Notes: a model not told the origin generated them from the letters alone. A stretch of 64,000 nt of DNA from Methylovorus sp. MM2 (GCF_001648895.1 NZ_LXUF01000011.1:124001-188000); one strand, 5' to 3'; counted from the first letter of the stretch, positions 18,610 through 27,768 are shown. Made by a program: numbers and translations.

Positions 18610-20443
18610 TATTCGCGGCCCAGCGCATCTTAATGATATAGAGATAGAGCAAGCTTTGGCCAAACAGAAGCTAGACCGCAATATGTTCTGGCGCATCTTG
18701 CCTTTATTGAATCAGGTAAAAGGCAAGATAGCCGCCGTCATATTGCTTGAAATCATTTTAGTCGGTGTGATCTTCATACGTCCATGGTTCCTGCGGGAGA
18801 TCATCGATTATGGTTTCATCACTACAGCACAGGGCATTATCCTCAATACACCGCTCTTAACTTGGATGGCATTGGCTACTGCGCTCACGTGGGTGATACG
18901 CTTTGGTATCGCAGGCGGATCACAATACTTGGCCGGAAATGCGGCGATCACAATATTGAATGACCTACGGATAAAAGTGTTCAGCCATGTGCAAGCACTG
19001 AGCGTTAGGTATTTTGATCAGACCAAGGCTGGCCGCATCATCTCAAGAGCTGACCGCGATGTGGATATGCTCGAACCTCTATTGATACAAGGGCCACCAG
19101 AAGTACTTTCAGCAGTTCTACGCTTGGTCGTGGCTTCTGCTGCCTTATGGTGGATATCGCCAAAACTGTTTCTGGCACTTGCCAGCATCGTGCCATTTCT
19201 CGTGATTGGCACATGGCTATTCAAGCGCATATCAGAAAAGAATTGGGCAAAGGTCGCTGAAGCACGTGCGAGATTCACGGCACATCTGGTTGAGACTGTC
19301 TCCGGTGTGCGTATCATCAAACAAACCGTGAATGAAGCCGCGAATGCAAAACGATATCGCGTGTTGCTGGATGATTTCAATACCACGTTGATCAAGGGCA
19401 ATATCCGCTCTAGCTGGTTCTTGCCTCTCACACAGGTACTCAGTGCTGTAGGCATGGCACTTTTACTGTTAGTTGGCAGCATAGGCATCGCATCACATGA
19501 GATGTCGATAGGGCAACTAGCGCAAAGTCTCTTCTATGTGCAGCTTTTTCTCGGCCCCCTACAGGAGTTAAATGACCTATTCGAGCGTTACTCATCGGGC
19601 GCATCTTCGGCACAACGTATATTTCTGCTGCTCGATACCAAACCTGAGATCAACGACCCTGATTATCCAAGTGAGCCCAAACAAACATCCGGTGAAGTGG
19701 AGTTCTCTAATGTGGTATTTGGTTATGGAGCCAATAGTGATAAACCGGTCATCAAGAATCTCAGCCTGCATATTCCCGCAGGTGAGGTTTTAGCGATTGT
19801 CGGGCCAACAGGCCATGGCAAAAGTACCTTGGTGCAGCTACTCACCAGATTCTACGAAGTGCAGGCTGGTAGCGTATTGATCGATCAACAGGATGTGCGC
19901 GAATATGCACAACAGACATTGCGGCGCAAAGTCGGTGTCGTATTGCAGGATAACGTACTGTTTTCAGGTAGCGTATTGCATAACCTGCGGATGGCAGCTC
20001 CTGATGCCAGTGATGATGCCTTAATTGCAGCAGCTCGTGAGCTTGGCGCAGATGAGGTACTTGAACGGCTATCAGATGGCTACCAGACAGAAGTAGGACC
20101 ATTGGGTGCATTTTTAAGTCATGGACAGCGGCAACTGGTTTGCCTTGTCCGCGCTTATTTAGCCAACCCATCAGTATTAGTCCTGGATGAAGCGACATCT
20201 GCAGTAGACATCCATACGGAGCGGCGCATACAAGCTGCATTCCGACGACTATGCGAAGGGCGTACAGCAATCATTATCGCGCACAGATTGGCAACGATAC
20301 GTGATGCAGATCGTATCGCCGTGATCTGGAATGGTGAAGTCGCTGAACTAGGCAACCATGATCAATTAATACGACAAGGCGGCGCATATTCAAGGTTGTA
20401 TCAGGCCTATGAGGAAGCTTCTGTGTCAGCGCAACCAACATAG
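18599..20443 (+). CDS. ABC transporter half, exporter fold, partner subunit
   Basis: 614-residue TM-NBD half transporter. Walker A GPTGHGKST, Walker B with catalytic Glu (LVLDEATSAVD) and H-loop His (IIIAHRLATI) are intact, but the signature is LSHGQ instead of LSGGQ. In a heterodimer its signature faces the Walker motifs of 16825-18609, so all deviations fall in a single site and the other site is fully canonical. That pattern is diagnostic of heterodimeric type IV transporters. AGGAG ribosome site before ATG 18599; overlap with the upstream gene implies coupling. Confidence 0.9.
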   Translation: MANDIRGPAHLNDIEIEQALAKQKLDRNMFWRILPLLNQVKGKIAAVILLEIILVGVIFIRPWFLREIIDYGFITTAQGIILNTPLLTWMALATALTWVIRFGIAGGSQYLAGNAAITILNDLRIKVFSHVQALSVRYFDQTKAGRIISRADRDVDMLEPLLIQGPPEVLSAVLRLVVASAALWWISPKLFLALASIVPFLVIGTWLFKRISEKNWAKVAEARARFTAHLVETVSGVRIIKQTVNEAANAKRYRVLLDDFNTTLIKGNIRSSWFLPLTQVLSAVGMALLLLVGSIGIASHEMSIGQLAQSLFYVQLFLGPLQELNDLFERYSSGASSAQRIFLLLDTKPEINDPDYPSEPKQTSGEVEFSNVVFGYGANSDKPVIKNLSLHIPAGEVLAIVGPTGHGKSTLVQLLTRFYEVQAGSVLIDQQDVREYAQQTLRRKVGVVLQDNVLFSGSVLHNLRMAAPDASDDALIAAARELGADEVLERLSDGYQTEVGPLGAFLSHGQRQLVCLVRAYLANPSVLVLDEATSAVDIHTERRIQAAFRRLCEGRTAIIIAHRLATIRDADRIAVIWNGEVAELGNHDQLIRQGGAYSRLYQAYEEASVSAQPT

Positions 20444-20457
20444 CCATCTACGTCAGA

Positions 20458-20506
20458 TGTTTCAACGGCAACAGTGTCATTCATCTGGCATGTTGCCGTT
20501 GAAACA
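20458..20506. promoter_or_regulatory. 16-bp-arm inverted repeat made of two activator sites
   Basis: TGTTTCAACGGCAACA (20458-20473) is repeated as its exact reverse complement at 20491-20506, 17-nt loop. Each arm itself fits TGTTK-N6-MAACA, the activator-site pattern of this locus, 33 bp apart and centred about 135 and 102 bp upstream of the sigma-54 promoter at 20600. As RNA it would also form a stable hairpin after the ABC gene, though no T run follows, so it may double as a transcript end. Confidence 0.7.
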
Positions 20507-20599
20507 GCATTTACCTCAAAAGAATCTCAAGACAGATACTACCAAGATTAAGATATTGAATATAAACATATATTAATTAATCACCATGCCGCTCGTGAT

Positions 20600-20615
20600 T
20601 GGCATGGAATCTGCC
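20600..20615 (+). promoter_or_regulatory. sigma-54 promoter of desulfinase gene 1
   Basis: TGGCATGGAATCTGCC, GG and GC 12 bp apart, 62 bp upstream of the ATG at 20678. Paired with the repeat at 20458-20506. Confidence 0.83.
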
Positions 20616-20677
20616 AAATATAAAGAGCTAGCCCGGTTGATACCGTGCAGAAAACCTACAATATTTCGGAGACTTCC

Positions 20678-21709
20678 ATGTCAGAAAATACAAAAATCGA
20701 GAATCTTTGGTACACAAGATGCCCTGTACCGACACCACTAGGCCTTGCCGCACGTGAAGGCTGGATCGAAAAAGAATTCGCCCCCGATAACATCGGCATC
20801 AAGACGCTACAAGACACACAAGACCCTGAACTGCGCGAATCTCACTATGATCATCGTCTTCCCCACTCTTTCCGTCAGGGTGGTAATGTGCCTGCGATCT
20901 GGGCACGAGCCAACGGCACAGATACACGTGTTATCGGTCTTAACTGGGTTGATGAAGCACAACTTGTCGTTACTCTACCGAACTCTGGTATCTCACGGCC
21001 TGAAGACCTTAAAGGCAAAAAGATCGCACTGCCATTGAATGACATCAGTATCGACCATCAACGTGCTAGTGCATTGCGCGGCATTGTCGTCACACTTGAA
21101 TCAGCAGGATTATCAGCCAAGCACGATGTCGAGTTGGTAGACCTACCAGTTCCTGTCAGTGAGATCGGATCTGGCTGGTCTTCTCAACGTGTGGCTTATG
21201 AAACAGAATTTACAGCACTCAAGAACGGAACAGTCGATGCGATCTATGTCAAAGGGGCACGTGGTGTAGAAGAAGCGTATAAACACGGTGTGACTATCGT
21301 TTACGATGTGCGCAACCATCCTGATCCTATCGCACGCTCAAATAACAGTGCTCCACGCCCGATCACGGTAGATGGCGCATTGCTTCGTGAGCGCCCTGAT
21401 CTGGTCGCGCGTTTTCTTAGCCGGGTGTTAGATGTGAGCGACTGGGCAGCGAGCCATGAGGCTGAGACTGTGGCTTATATCGCACGTGAATCGCACTCAC
21501 AAGATGAATGGGTGCGTAAGGCGTATGGCAACGACATCCATTTGAAACAGGGCACCGATCTCGATCAAAAATCGATCGCAGCGCTATCTGCTTATAAGGA
21601 CTTTTTGCTTGAATGGGGATTCCTAAAAGCGGACTTCGACGTGTATGCATGGATCGATCCTAACCCGCTGAATGATCTACTGAAAGCACGCAATAAAAAA
21701 GCTGCTTAA
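20678..21709 (+). CDS. DszB-like sulfinate desulfinase, paralogue 1
   Basis: 343-residue cytoplasmic protein of the DszB (2'-hydroxybiphenyl-2-sulfinate desulfinase) family, which has a periplasmic-binding-protein fold but cleaves C-S bonds. Start ATG 20678 has CGGAGA 6 nt upstream; no signal peptide, arguing against a transport role. The catalytic triad of DszB (Cys27, His60, Arg70) is matched by Cys15 in YTRCPVP, His56 and Arg66; the His-to-Arg spacing of 10 and the following GG are identical. Predicted to release sulfite from a sulfinate made by the LLM monooxygenases. Monocistronic between the sigma-54 promoter at 20600 and a strong terminator. Automated pipelines may label it an ABC substrate-binding protein. 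Confidence 0.78.
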   Translation: MSENTKIENLWYTRCPVPTPLGLAAREGWIEKEFAPDNIGIKTLQDTQDPELRESHYDHRLPHSFRQGGNVPAIWARANGTDTRVIGLNWVDEAQLVVTLPNSGISRPEDLKGKKIALPLNDISIDHQRASALRGIVVTLESAGLSAKHDVELVDLPVPVSEIGSGWSSQRVAYETEFTALKNGTVDAIYVKGARGVEEAYKHGVTIVYDVRNHPDPIARSNNSAPRPITVDGALLRERPDLVARFLSRVLDVSDWAASHEAETVAYIARESHSQDEWVRKAYGNDIHLKQGTDLDQKSIAALSAYKDFLLEWGFLKADFDVYAWIDPNPLNDLLKARNKKAA

Positions 21710-21725
21710 TCAAGCTTAAATGCTG

Positions 21726-21758
21726 CAGGCCTGCTTTAATAAGCGGGCCTGTTTTTTT
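21726..21758 (+). terminator. rho-independent terminator of desulfinase gene 1
   Basis: CAGGCCTGCTT, loop TAAT, AAGCGGGCCTG (one wobble), then seven Ts. Confidence 0.9.
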
Positions 21759-21802
21759 GTTATCTTACAGAAGCTTTAACTCAATCCCTTATTTGTCTAG
21801 GT

Positions 21803-22882
21803 CTAGGCGATTCTTCTGACATTATCTTGCACAGCTTGTAGTGGGCGCGAATCGATCCATGACGCCGTATCAAAATCTTTGGGAATAAATTCATGTGCTA
21901 ACAAGAAGTCTTTGGCTATATTTAAACCCTCTATCGACTCTTCAGCCAGATTAATCGTCATGTTGAGATGAAAATCCGCGCCTAGGACCCTTAGCAACCA
22001 TGCTTCAGACCATCCTGTTTCACGCGCAATCAGCCTTAGACTTTCCTCCTGATTCTTTTTGGCCCACAACCCTGCTTCCACAACACGTTTAAGAAATCGA
22101 TTGACGACATCGGGATGTTTTTCAAGCGTATCCGCATTGACGGTCAAGGGACGAGGTGCACAGTTGCTAATACGAACGTAAGTATCAGGATGAAACCCCA
22201 GGTTGAATATGACTTTTGCGCCTAACAGGTGTGTGATTTCGGCACCTCGGACATCTTTGACATAGATGGCATCCACTTCACCTCGCACTAAGGCATACAC
22301 CTCGTTCACGTAACCATGCCGCGCCTGCCCCCATCCGCCTGGGCGAGCCACTTCATTGACCGTGATATAGGCAGAATCAGGGAGATCTACCAGCTCAATA
22401 TCTTTAAGACCCAATCCATCATGCTCTAACGCAACATAGAACGCGCGAACGGCCGCAGCACGGTTATAGTCGTTGCTGACCTTTGCTTCATTATCATGTT
22501 GGGGTATACCGACCTTACGACCACGCAGGTCTTTGATGGTGTTGATGCCTGAATTAGGCAAACTGATGATGGCCTGAAACTCATCCGTCCAGGTTAGCCC
22601 AATCACACGTGTATCACTGCCATTCGACTTGGCCCAGATTGCAGGGGTATTACCACCCTGCCGGAACGAGTTAGGCAAGTGATGATCAAAATGTGAAAAT
22701 AGCTCAGAAGGCTTATCTGACTCATGCAGTGATTTTATGGAGATAGCATCTGATTTGAACTCCTGTTCAATCAAGCCCAACTGAATCGCCAAACCTAAAG
22801 GCGTCGGCACGGGTGAACGTGTATAGATGAATGTCTCAGTTGTATGATTATTGCCACTCAACTGATTGCCGACTAATTTCAT
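21803..22882 (-). CDS. DszB-like protein, paralogue 2, catalytic Cys replaced by Ser
   Basis: 359 residues, no signal peptide, same family as 20678-21709 and 28913-29950. The nucleophile position reads YTRSPVP: Ser23 (codon TCA, bases 22814-22816) instead of Cys. His64 and Arg74 are kept with the family spacing, as are RQGG, VRGEVDAIYVK and the C-terminal region. In DszB the Cys is essential, so this copy is probably not a classical desulfinase; it may bind a sulfinate/sulfonate, act on another substrate, or regulate. Last gene of the six-to-seven-gene import operon read from the promoter at 27543. Confidence 0.78.
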   Translation of the reverse strand: MKLVGNQLSGNNHTTETFIYTRSPVPTPLGLAIQLGLIEQEFKSDAISIKSLHESDKPSELFSHFDHHLPNSFRQGGNTPAIWAKSNGSDTRVIGLTWTDEFQAIISLPNSGINTIKDLRGRKVGIPQHDNEAKVSNDYNRAAAVRAFYVALEHDGLGLKDIELVDLPDSAYITVNEVARPGGWGQARHGYVNEVYALVRGEVDAIYVKDVRGAEITHLLGAKVIFNLGFHPDTYVRISNCAPRPLTVNADTLEKHPDVVNRFLKRVVEAGLWAKKNQEESLRLIARETGWSEAWLLRVLGADFHLNMTINLAEESIEGLNIAKDFLLAHEFIPKDFDTASWIDSRPLQAVQDNVRRIA

Positions 22883-22919
22883 GCATGTCCCCTATGTTTT
22901 TATTATTAAACGTTGCGGT

Positions 22920-23720
22920 CTAAGCAGCACGAAGATTACGCCAGCGGAAAAGATGCCGCCCCACCCTGCTCAACAAGAGATTCATACCAAAACCAACGAT
23001 ACCGATAAGAATGGTAACAACGATCAGGATATCCATACGTGCTGCGACTTCTGCATTCATCATCATATTGCCTAACCCACTCCCCGCATTGAACAATATC
23101 TCACTGCCGATAGTAGATAGCCATGCGAAAGCCAGTGCAAAAGCGACACCGGTGAATATGTTGGGCAAGGCGGCGGGTAATAATATCCTGAAAAATAGCT
23201 GCACTCGTCCTAATTTCAGCACATCACCTACTTCACGATACTTGGTTTCAACCTGACGTAAACTCTCATAGGTAGCCAATACCAATGGGTAGAATGCTGC
23301 CAAACATACGATAAACAGTTTTGCCGTATCGCCATTACCCAGCCACAAACCAAACAGGGGAACCAGCCCCATGAGCGGCACTTGCCTGAATATGTGGTAG
23401 ATAGGGCCAATAGATACATCGACGATCTTTGATGTAGCCATCAATGCGCCTATCGTAAATCCTAATACACCACCGATCGCTAAACCGGTCAGTGCGCGTA
23501 GCAAACTCGCTACCAGGCTAGTCTGCAATTCTTGCGTAGCGATAACTTCAAGTAGCGCGTGATACATCTGCTCAATGGATGCAAAGGCATAGGCATTCTC
23601 CACACTCTGACGCGACATATATTCCCAGAAAATCAGCAGCAATACAGGCACCACTGCACCTTTTGCGAGCTGAATCAGCTTTTCCTGATTCAATAGATTC
23701 TTATTGATAGATACTGACAT
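22920..23720 (-). CDS. SsuC-like ABC permease 1
   Basis: Binding-protein-dependent inner-membrane permease of the sulfonate/nitrate/taurine group. About six TM helices; the EAA loop reads EVGDVLKLGRVQLFFRILLP (about 180). Start ATG 23720 (MSVSINK) preferred over a longer frame that overlaps the next gene; it leaves a 19-bp gap. Probably heterodimerises with the permease at 23740-24546 and uses the ATPase at 26578. Confidence 0.9.
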   Translation of the reverse strand: MSVSINKNLLNQEKLIQLAKGAVVPVLLLIFWEYMSRQSVENAYAFASIEQMYHALLEVIATQELQTSLVASLLRALTGLAIGGVLGFTIGALMATSKIVDVSIGPIYHIFRQVPLMGLVPLFGLWLGNGDTAKLFIVCLAAFYPLVLATYESLRQVETKYREVGDVLKLGRVQLFFRILLPAALPNIFTGVAFALAFAWLSTIGSEILFNAGSGLGNMMMNAEVAARMDILIVVTILIGIVGFGMNLLLSRVGRHLFRWRNLRAA

Positions 23721-23739
23721 CTGCTTCAACCCCAAACAA

Positions 23740-24546
23740 TCATGCGACACGCCACGGGATAAGATTAGCCTCACCCCATTTGAATAAACGATCTATCGTA
23801 AAACCTATCGCGCCAGTCAGTACGACACCCACCAAAACGATATCAAGCCGGAACATATCACGCCCCATCTGCATCATCTGCCCGATACCGCTATCTGCCA
23901 CCAATAATTCAGAGGCCACCAGAATAGTCCACGAGCGGGCAAAAGCGATACGCAACCCAGTCAACACAGGTGGCAATATCGCTGGGATAACAAGTTTTCT
24001 ATACACCGTCAGTGTCGGCAATTGGTATGCCTGCGCTACCTCAAAATAAGGTTTAGGCACACCTTTTGTTGCTTCATATGAAGCAAGTGCCACAGCAAGA
24101 AAAGCCGCATTGATAACGATGGCGATCTTGAATATCTCATCGATACCGAGCAACAAGATAAAGATAGGAATAAGCGCGATGATAGGCACTTGCCTCACTG
24201 CCTGAAACAGGGGGTGAAAGTAATCTTCCACATTTTTAGATAATGCCATCAATATGCCAAATAGCAGCCCGGCAAATGCCCCTATCGAATAACCAAAAAC
24301 CAGACGTGAAAGACTTTTAAGCAGATGCTCTTGCAGATCTCCCGATGCCACCAGCTCTTGAAAACTATCCAATATCTGCAACGGTGAAGCCAGAAGCTGA
24401 GGCGAGATCAACTGAAGGTGCGTAACCCAAGCCCAAACCAGCAGCAATATGATCGGCGAGATAAAGCTCACCAAACGCAACCTGTTGTAGATGACCTTGC
24501 CCGCCACGCGATTCAGTCCGATCGCTGCCCGTATTCCTATACTCAC
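23740..24546 (-). CDS. SsuC-like ABC permease 2
   Basis: 268-residue permease of the same family with EAA loop EVAQAYQLPTLTVYRKLVIP (about 170) and the conserved RQVPIIALIPIFILLLGI segment. Two different permeases beside one ATPase indicate a heterodimeric channel, unlike E. coli SsuC. Inner membrane; presumably works with the periplasmic protein 27769-28851. Confidence 0.9.
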   Translation of the reverse strand: MSIGIRAAIGLNRVAGKVIYNRLRLVSFISPIILLLVWAWVTHLQLISPQLLASPLQILDSFQELVASGDLQEHLLKSLSRLVFGYSIGAFAGLLFGILMALSKNVEDYFHPLFQAVRQVPIIALIPIFILLLGIDEIFKIAIVINAAFLAVALASYEATKGVPKPYFEVAQAYQLPTLTVYRKLVIPAILPPVLTGLRIAFARSWTILVASELLVADSGIGQMMQMGRDMFRLDIVLVGVVLTGAIGFTIDRLFKWGEANLIPWRVA

Positions 24547-24571
24547 AATATCTCTTTCTCAGCGGCTTTTA

Positions 24572-24979
24572 TTATTCAGCATTCGTGATCACAGCAAGCC
24601 TTGTAATGCCAGCCCGCTCAATAGCCGCCATAACTTTAGCCACCGTGCCGTAATTGACCGCTTCATCTGAGCTCAGGTGGAGTGTTAAATCAGGATTGGC
24701 CGCATGCAACGCTTTAAGTTCTGCTTCAACACTCGATACCGGTAACTCCTGCTTATCCAGATATACCTTGCCAGCAGCATCTACACTCACAGTCACCGGT
24801 TTTTTCGGTTCAGCCGGTTGTGTCGCTGCTGTCTTAGGCAAATTGACGGTAATCGCATTATTCAATACCGGGATCGTCACAATGAATGCCACCAGCAATA
24901 CCAGCATCACATCGACAAGCGGCGTAATGTTGATCTCGCTCAGCACTTCATCACTATCATTACTGGAAGAGAAAGCCAT
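24572..24979 (-). CDS. exbD: ExbD-like proton-channel subunit
   Basis: 135 residues, one N-terminal TM helix with the proton-conducting Asp in NITPLVDVMLVLLVAF, then a periplasmic domain. Works with ExbB and TonB to energise outer-membrane transport. Its start codon overlaps the last base of the exbB stop. Embedded in an ABC import operon, so probably dedicated to the receptor at 14251. Confidence 0.93.
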   Translation of the reverse strand: MAFSSSNDSDEVLSEINITPLVDVMLVLLVAFIVTIPVLNNAITVNLPKTAATQPAEPKKPVTVSVDAAGKVYLDKQELPVSSVEAELKALHAANPDLTLHLSSDEAVNYGTVAKVMAAIERAGITRLAVITNAE

Positions 24980-25689
24980 TATGCGAACGCCTCTTTTTTG
25001 AGATTAACGACGGAAGGAGACTGATCCACCCCTTTATGGCGGAATGTCACTTTGCGTGATAGGTTGATCAAGTCTGCAGCAAGATCATCCAGATCACCAC
25101 TGGCAAGCTTCAAGCGTCGAGTGAAGAAGTTATAAGCCAATACCGCAGGCACAGCCACTGCAATACCTAAACCAGTCGCCACAAGCGCTTCACCGATGGG
25201 GCCAGCTACGACTTCAAGACTAGCAGAACCAAGTTTGCCGATATCGGTAAGCGCATGCATGATGCCCCATACCGTACCGAACAAGCCAACGAATGGGGAA
25301 GTGCTGCCGATACTAGCAAGCACAGCTAAGCCACTCTCAAGACTACGACGCTCTTTAAGGATTTGCTGGCGCAATGAACGTTCCAGTAGATCTTGGCGAT
25401 CACCGCTATGCTCAAGATCATGTGGGCCTTGAGTATCAGCATCACGCAATGCATTAAAGCCAGCAGTCGCAACGCGTGCAGCTGGACCATTGAATTCATT
25501 GATAGAAGATGCCGTCAATAGATCAGGTGCACTCCAGAATGCTTTTTTATAGCGCTTATTCTGATAACTGGCACGCAGATTCTGTATCCCCTTGACCAAT
25601 AGCAGCGTCCAAGTCACGACAGAGAATGCGATCAGCGTCCACAAGACACTATCGACGATTAAAGAGGTTGAAGAAGTAATATTAGACAT
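24979..25689 (-). CDS. exbB: ExbB/TolQ-like proton-channel subunit
   Basis: MotA/TolQ/ExbB family protein with three TM helices and the conserved GLFGTVWGIMHAL segment and APIGEALVATGLGIAVAVPAVLAYN-type helices. Start ATG 25689 (MSNITSS) follows AAGGAAATCATC; upstream codons extend into tonB. Forms the inner-membrane ion channel with ExbD. Confidence 0.93.
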   Translation of the reverse strand: MSNITSSTSLIVDSVLWTLIAFSVVTWTLLLVKGIQNLRASYQNKRYKKAFWSAPDLLTASSINEFNGPAARVATAGFNALRDADTQGPHDLEHSGDRQDLLERSLRQQILKERRSLESGLAVLASIGSTSPFVGLFGTVWGIMHALTDIGKLGSASLEVVAGPIGEALVATGLGIAVAVPAVLAYNFFTRRLKLASGDLDDLAADLINLSRKVTFRHKGVDQSPSVVNLKKEAFA

Positions 25690-25709
25690 GATGATTTCCT
25701 TAAAAATAG

Positions 25710-26537
25710 TTATCTGGATAACCTGAATTCGATGGGTACGGTTGCCCATCCATCAACAGGCGTACTGCCACGTTTCGCAGGGGCGAATACCCAACCCTTA
25801 ACGACCTCCAACGCTGCTTCATCCAACGTTTTTCGGCCACTTGATTCTTTGAGCTCTATAGTGCCGGGCTTGCCATTTGCCAACACACGCACACGCAATA
25901 TCACTTTGCCCTCCCAGCCCTGCCGCTGTGCGAATGCAGGATATTCCGGTGCAGGATTATTCAAATAACCCGCATACCCTGAAGCCTCTGTCACAGGCTC
26001 CTCTTTCGGTGCAGGCGGTGCTGGTGGGGGCGTTGGTACCGCTGCTACAGGTTCGCTGGTCTTTTGAGCCGTTGTATTTTCGTGGACAGTCACATCCTGC
26101 GGTGTCACGGTTTCTGCTGGTGGTGTACGCAGCGCAGACACAGGTTTCGCTGGCTGGGGTTTAGCCTCAAGCTTCTGTGGCAATGGTTTTGGCGGTTCTA
26201 TAGGTTGTGGCGGAACTACGACCGGCTTCACGAACTCAACGATCACTTCATTTTTCTTAGGCGGTGCAATGGGCTCCGATGATGAACGAAGATACCCTTC
26301 AACACCGGCAAAATGGGTTACGACAACAAGACCTATCAACACTGCGTAATCCCGTTTTTTCAACCCAGCAGTTTTGACTTCGCCCTCTACCTGCCTGTGT
26401 TTATAACTTTCAAATAAGTCCGTTGCGCTATAAATCGTTTTCGCCAAGGCTTGCTTAACTGGTGTAAAAGCCTCTCCGGAAAAATCCAGTGATGGGCTCA
26501 AGCCGGAACTCAGTCTTTGATTCAAAACACTAGACAT
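25710..26537 (-). CDS. tonB: TonB energy transducer
   Basis: 275 residues. A cytoplasmic N-terminal extension of about 65 residues is unusually long; one TM helix follows (about 66-82), a Pro-rich periplasmic spacer (about 88-190) and the TonB C-terminal domain with YPAFAQRQGWEGKVILRVRV and the final GWATVPIEFRL. Connects ExbBD to the receptor at 14251. AGGAGG ribosome site upstream of the ATG. Confidence 0.92.
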   Translation of the reverse strand: MSSVLNQRLSSGLSPSLDFSGEAFTPVKQALAKTIYSATDLFESYKHRQVEGEVKTAGLKKRDYAVLIGLVVVTHFAGVEGYLRSSSEPIAPPKKNEVIVEFVKPVVVPPQPIEPPKPLPQKLEAKPQPAKPVSALRTPPAETVTPQDVTVHENTTAQKTSEPVAAVPTPPPAPPAPKEEPVTEASGYAGYLNNPAPEYPAFAQRQGWEGKVILRVRVLANGKPGTIELKESSGRKTLDEAALEVVKGWVFAPAKRGSTPVDGWATVPIEFRLSR

Positions 26538-26577
26538 GGCCTACCTCCTTCCAATCATTAAACTTATACATATAAAA

Positions 26578-27417
26578 TCAAACGAAATCTGTCAGCAGAT
26601 CTTCTTTGATGCACTGAAAATCTGGGTTCGAGCGTATACGTGGCCGCGCCAATCTCACTGGCACGATACGTTTAATACGACCAGGATGAGACTGCATGAC
26701 CACCACGCGATCACCTAGAAAAACGGCTTCTTCTACATCATGAGTCACGAGTATCGTCGTCAGCCCTTCGTGCTCCCAAAGCCGCTCTAGCTCTTGTTGA
26801 AGCTTCAGGCGTGTCAATGCATCCAACGCTGCAAATGGTTCATCCAGCAGCAGCAATTGTGGTCTTAATACCAATGCCCGCGCGATAGCGACACGCTGCG
26901 ACATCCCACCAGATATCTGGTGCGGATAAGCGTGCTCAAAACCGGTCAGCCCTACTAACTCGATCTGCGCCTTTACGCGTTCTTTTCTTTCCGCTTTCGG
27001 TACATTGGTCGATGCAAAAGCCAGCAGGATATTTGCCTCAACGGTCAACCAGGGAAATAATCGATGCTCCTGAAACACGATGCCACGGCTAAGGTCTGTA
27101 CCTTCGATGCGCTTGCCTTGATATACAATCGCACCTTCATAACCAATATCCAAACCAGCAATCAAACGGAGCAATGTCGACTTTCCGCAACCACTAGCCC
27201 CCACAATAGAGATGAACTCACCAGACTGCACATCCAGATTAATCGCCTCAAGCACCTTTAATTCACTACCACTCAAAGCATAACTTTTAGCCACAGACTC
27301 TATTTTTAGTGCAACGGGTTTTGCATGCAGCTCAGGCACACTATTACCCTCAAAGACATTGCCTCGGGTAATCGCACTTTTCCTAAAATCCAACACAGTG
27401 TTCGATGAACTCATCAT
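26578..27417 (-). CDS. SsuB-like ABC importer ATPase
   Basis: 279 residues with Walker A GASGCGKST, signature ISGGMSQRVAIARAL, Walker B LLLLDEPFAALD and the H-loop TILVTHDVEEA, characteristic of the nitrate/sulfonate/taurine importer ATPases. A 30-residue N-terminal extension precedes the domain. First gene of the minus-strand operon tonB-exbB-exbD-permeases-desulfinase 2, starting 126 bp below the sigma-54 promoter at 27543. Confidence 0.93.
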   Translation of the reverse strand: MMSSSNTVLDFRKSAITRGNVFEGNSVPELHAKPVALKIESVAKSYALSGSELKVLEAINLDVQSGEFISIVGASGCGKSTLLRLIAGLDIGYEGAIVYQGKRIEGTDLSRGIVFQEHRLFPWLTVEANILLAFASTNVPKAERKERVKAQIELVGLTGFEHAYPHQISGGMSQRVAIARALVLRPQLLLLDEPFAALDALTRLKLQQELERLWEHEGLTTILVTHDVEEAVFLGDRVVVMQSHPGRIKRIVPVRLARPRIRSNPDFQCIKEDLLTDFV

Positions 27418-27542
27418 TTCCTTCTTTTCTACTTTTGGCAGTACTTATTTTGGTAGTACTTACGAATGGCAACTAAAAAAATCGATTACACAAATCAGAT
27501 ATGCATATCACCACTCATCATTAATCTGATTAGTTATATATT

Positions 27543-27558
27543 GGCAATAGCCGTGCCA
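27543..27558 (-). promoter_or_regulatory. sigma-54 promoter of the importer/TonB operon
   Basis: Minus strand TGGCACGGCTATTGCC, a perfect match to TGGCACG-N4-TTGC; the best of the six in this locus. Confidence 0.92.
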
Positions 27559-27631
27559 GATTTAAAAATGATTTTTTATCAATTAAATTCAGCGATTTAA
27601 TACATTTACACGGAATATTTAGGTTAACCTC

Positions 27632-27680
27632 TGTTGCTGATGCAACAACATCCGGCTTTTAAATTGCTGCACTTGCAACA
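27632..27680. promoter_or_regulatory. activator-site pair for the importer/TonB operon
   Basis: TGTTGCTGATGCAACA (27632-27647, perfect) and TGCTGCACTTGCAACA (27665-27680, one half-site mismatch), 33 bp apart, centred about 83 and 116 bp upstream of the promoter at 27543. Confidence 0.75.
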
Positions 27681-27713
27681 GGGTGATGTACTTGCTTCTA
27701 ATTCATGTGGCCG

Positions 27714-27754
27714 CTGTCATCCGATGACAACTAATGTTTTTCACCGGATGACAG
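27714..27754. terminator. hairpin after the binding-protein operon
   Basis: CTGTCATCCG (27714-27723) and CGGATGACAG (27745-27754) pair perfectly; the left part also forms the palindrome TGTCATC-C-GATGACA. It ends the minus-strand unit 27769-30683. There is no T run, so termination is possible but not certain. Confidence 0.45.
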
Positions 27755-27768
27755 GGTGATTGCTGAAA

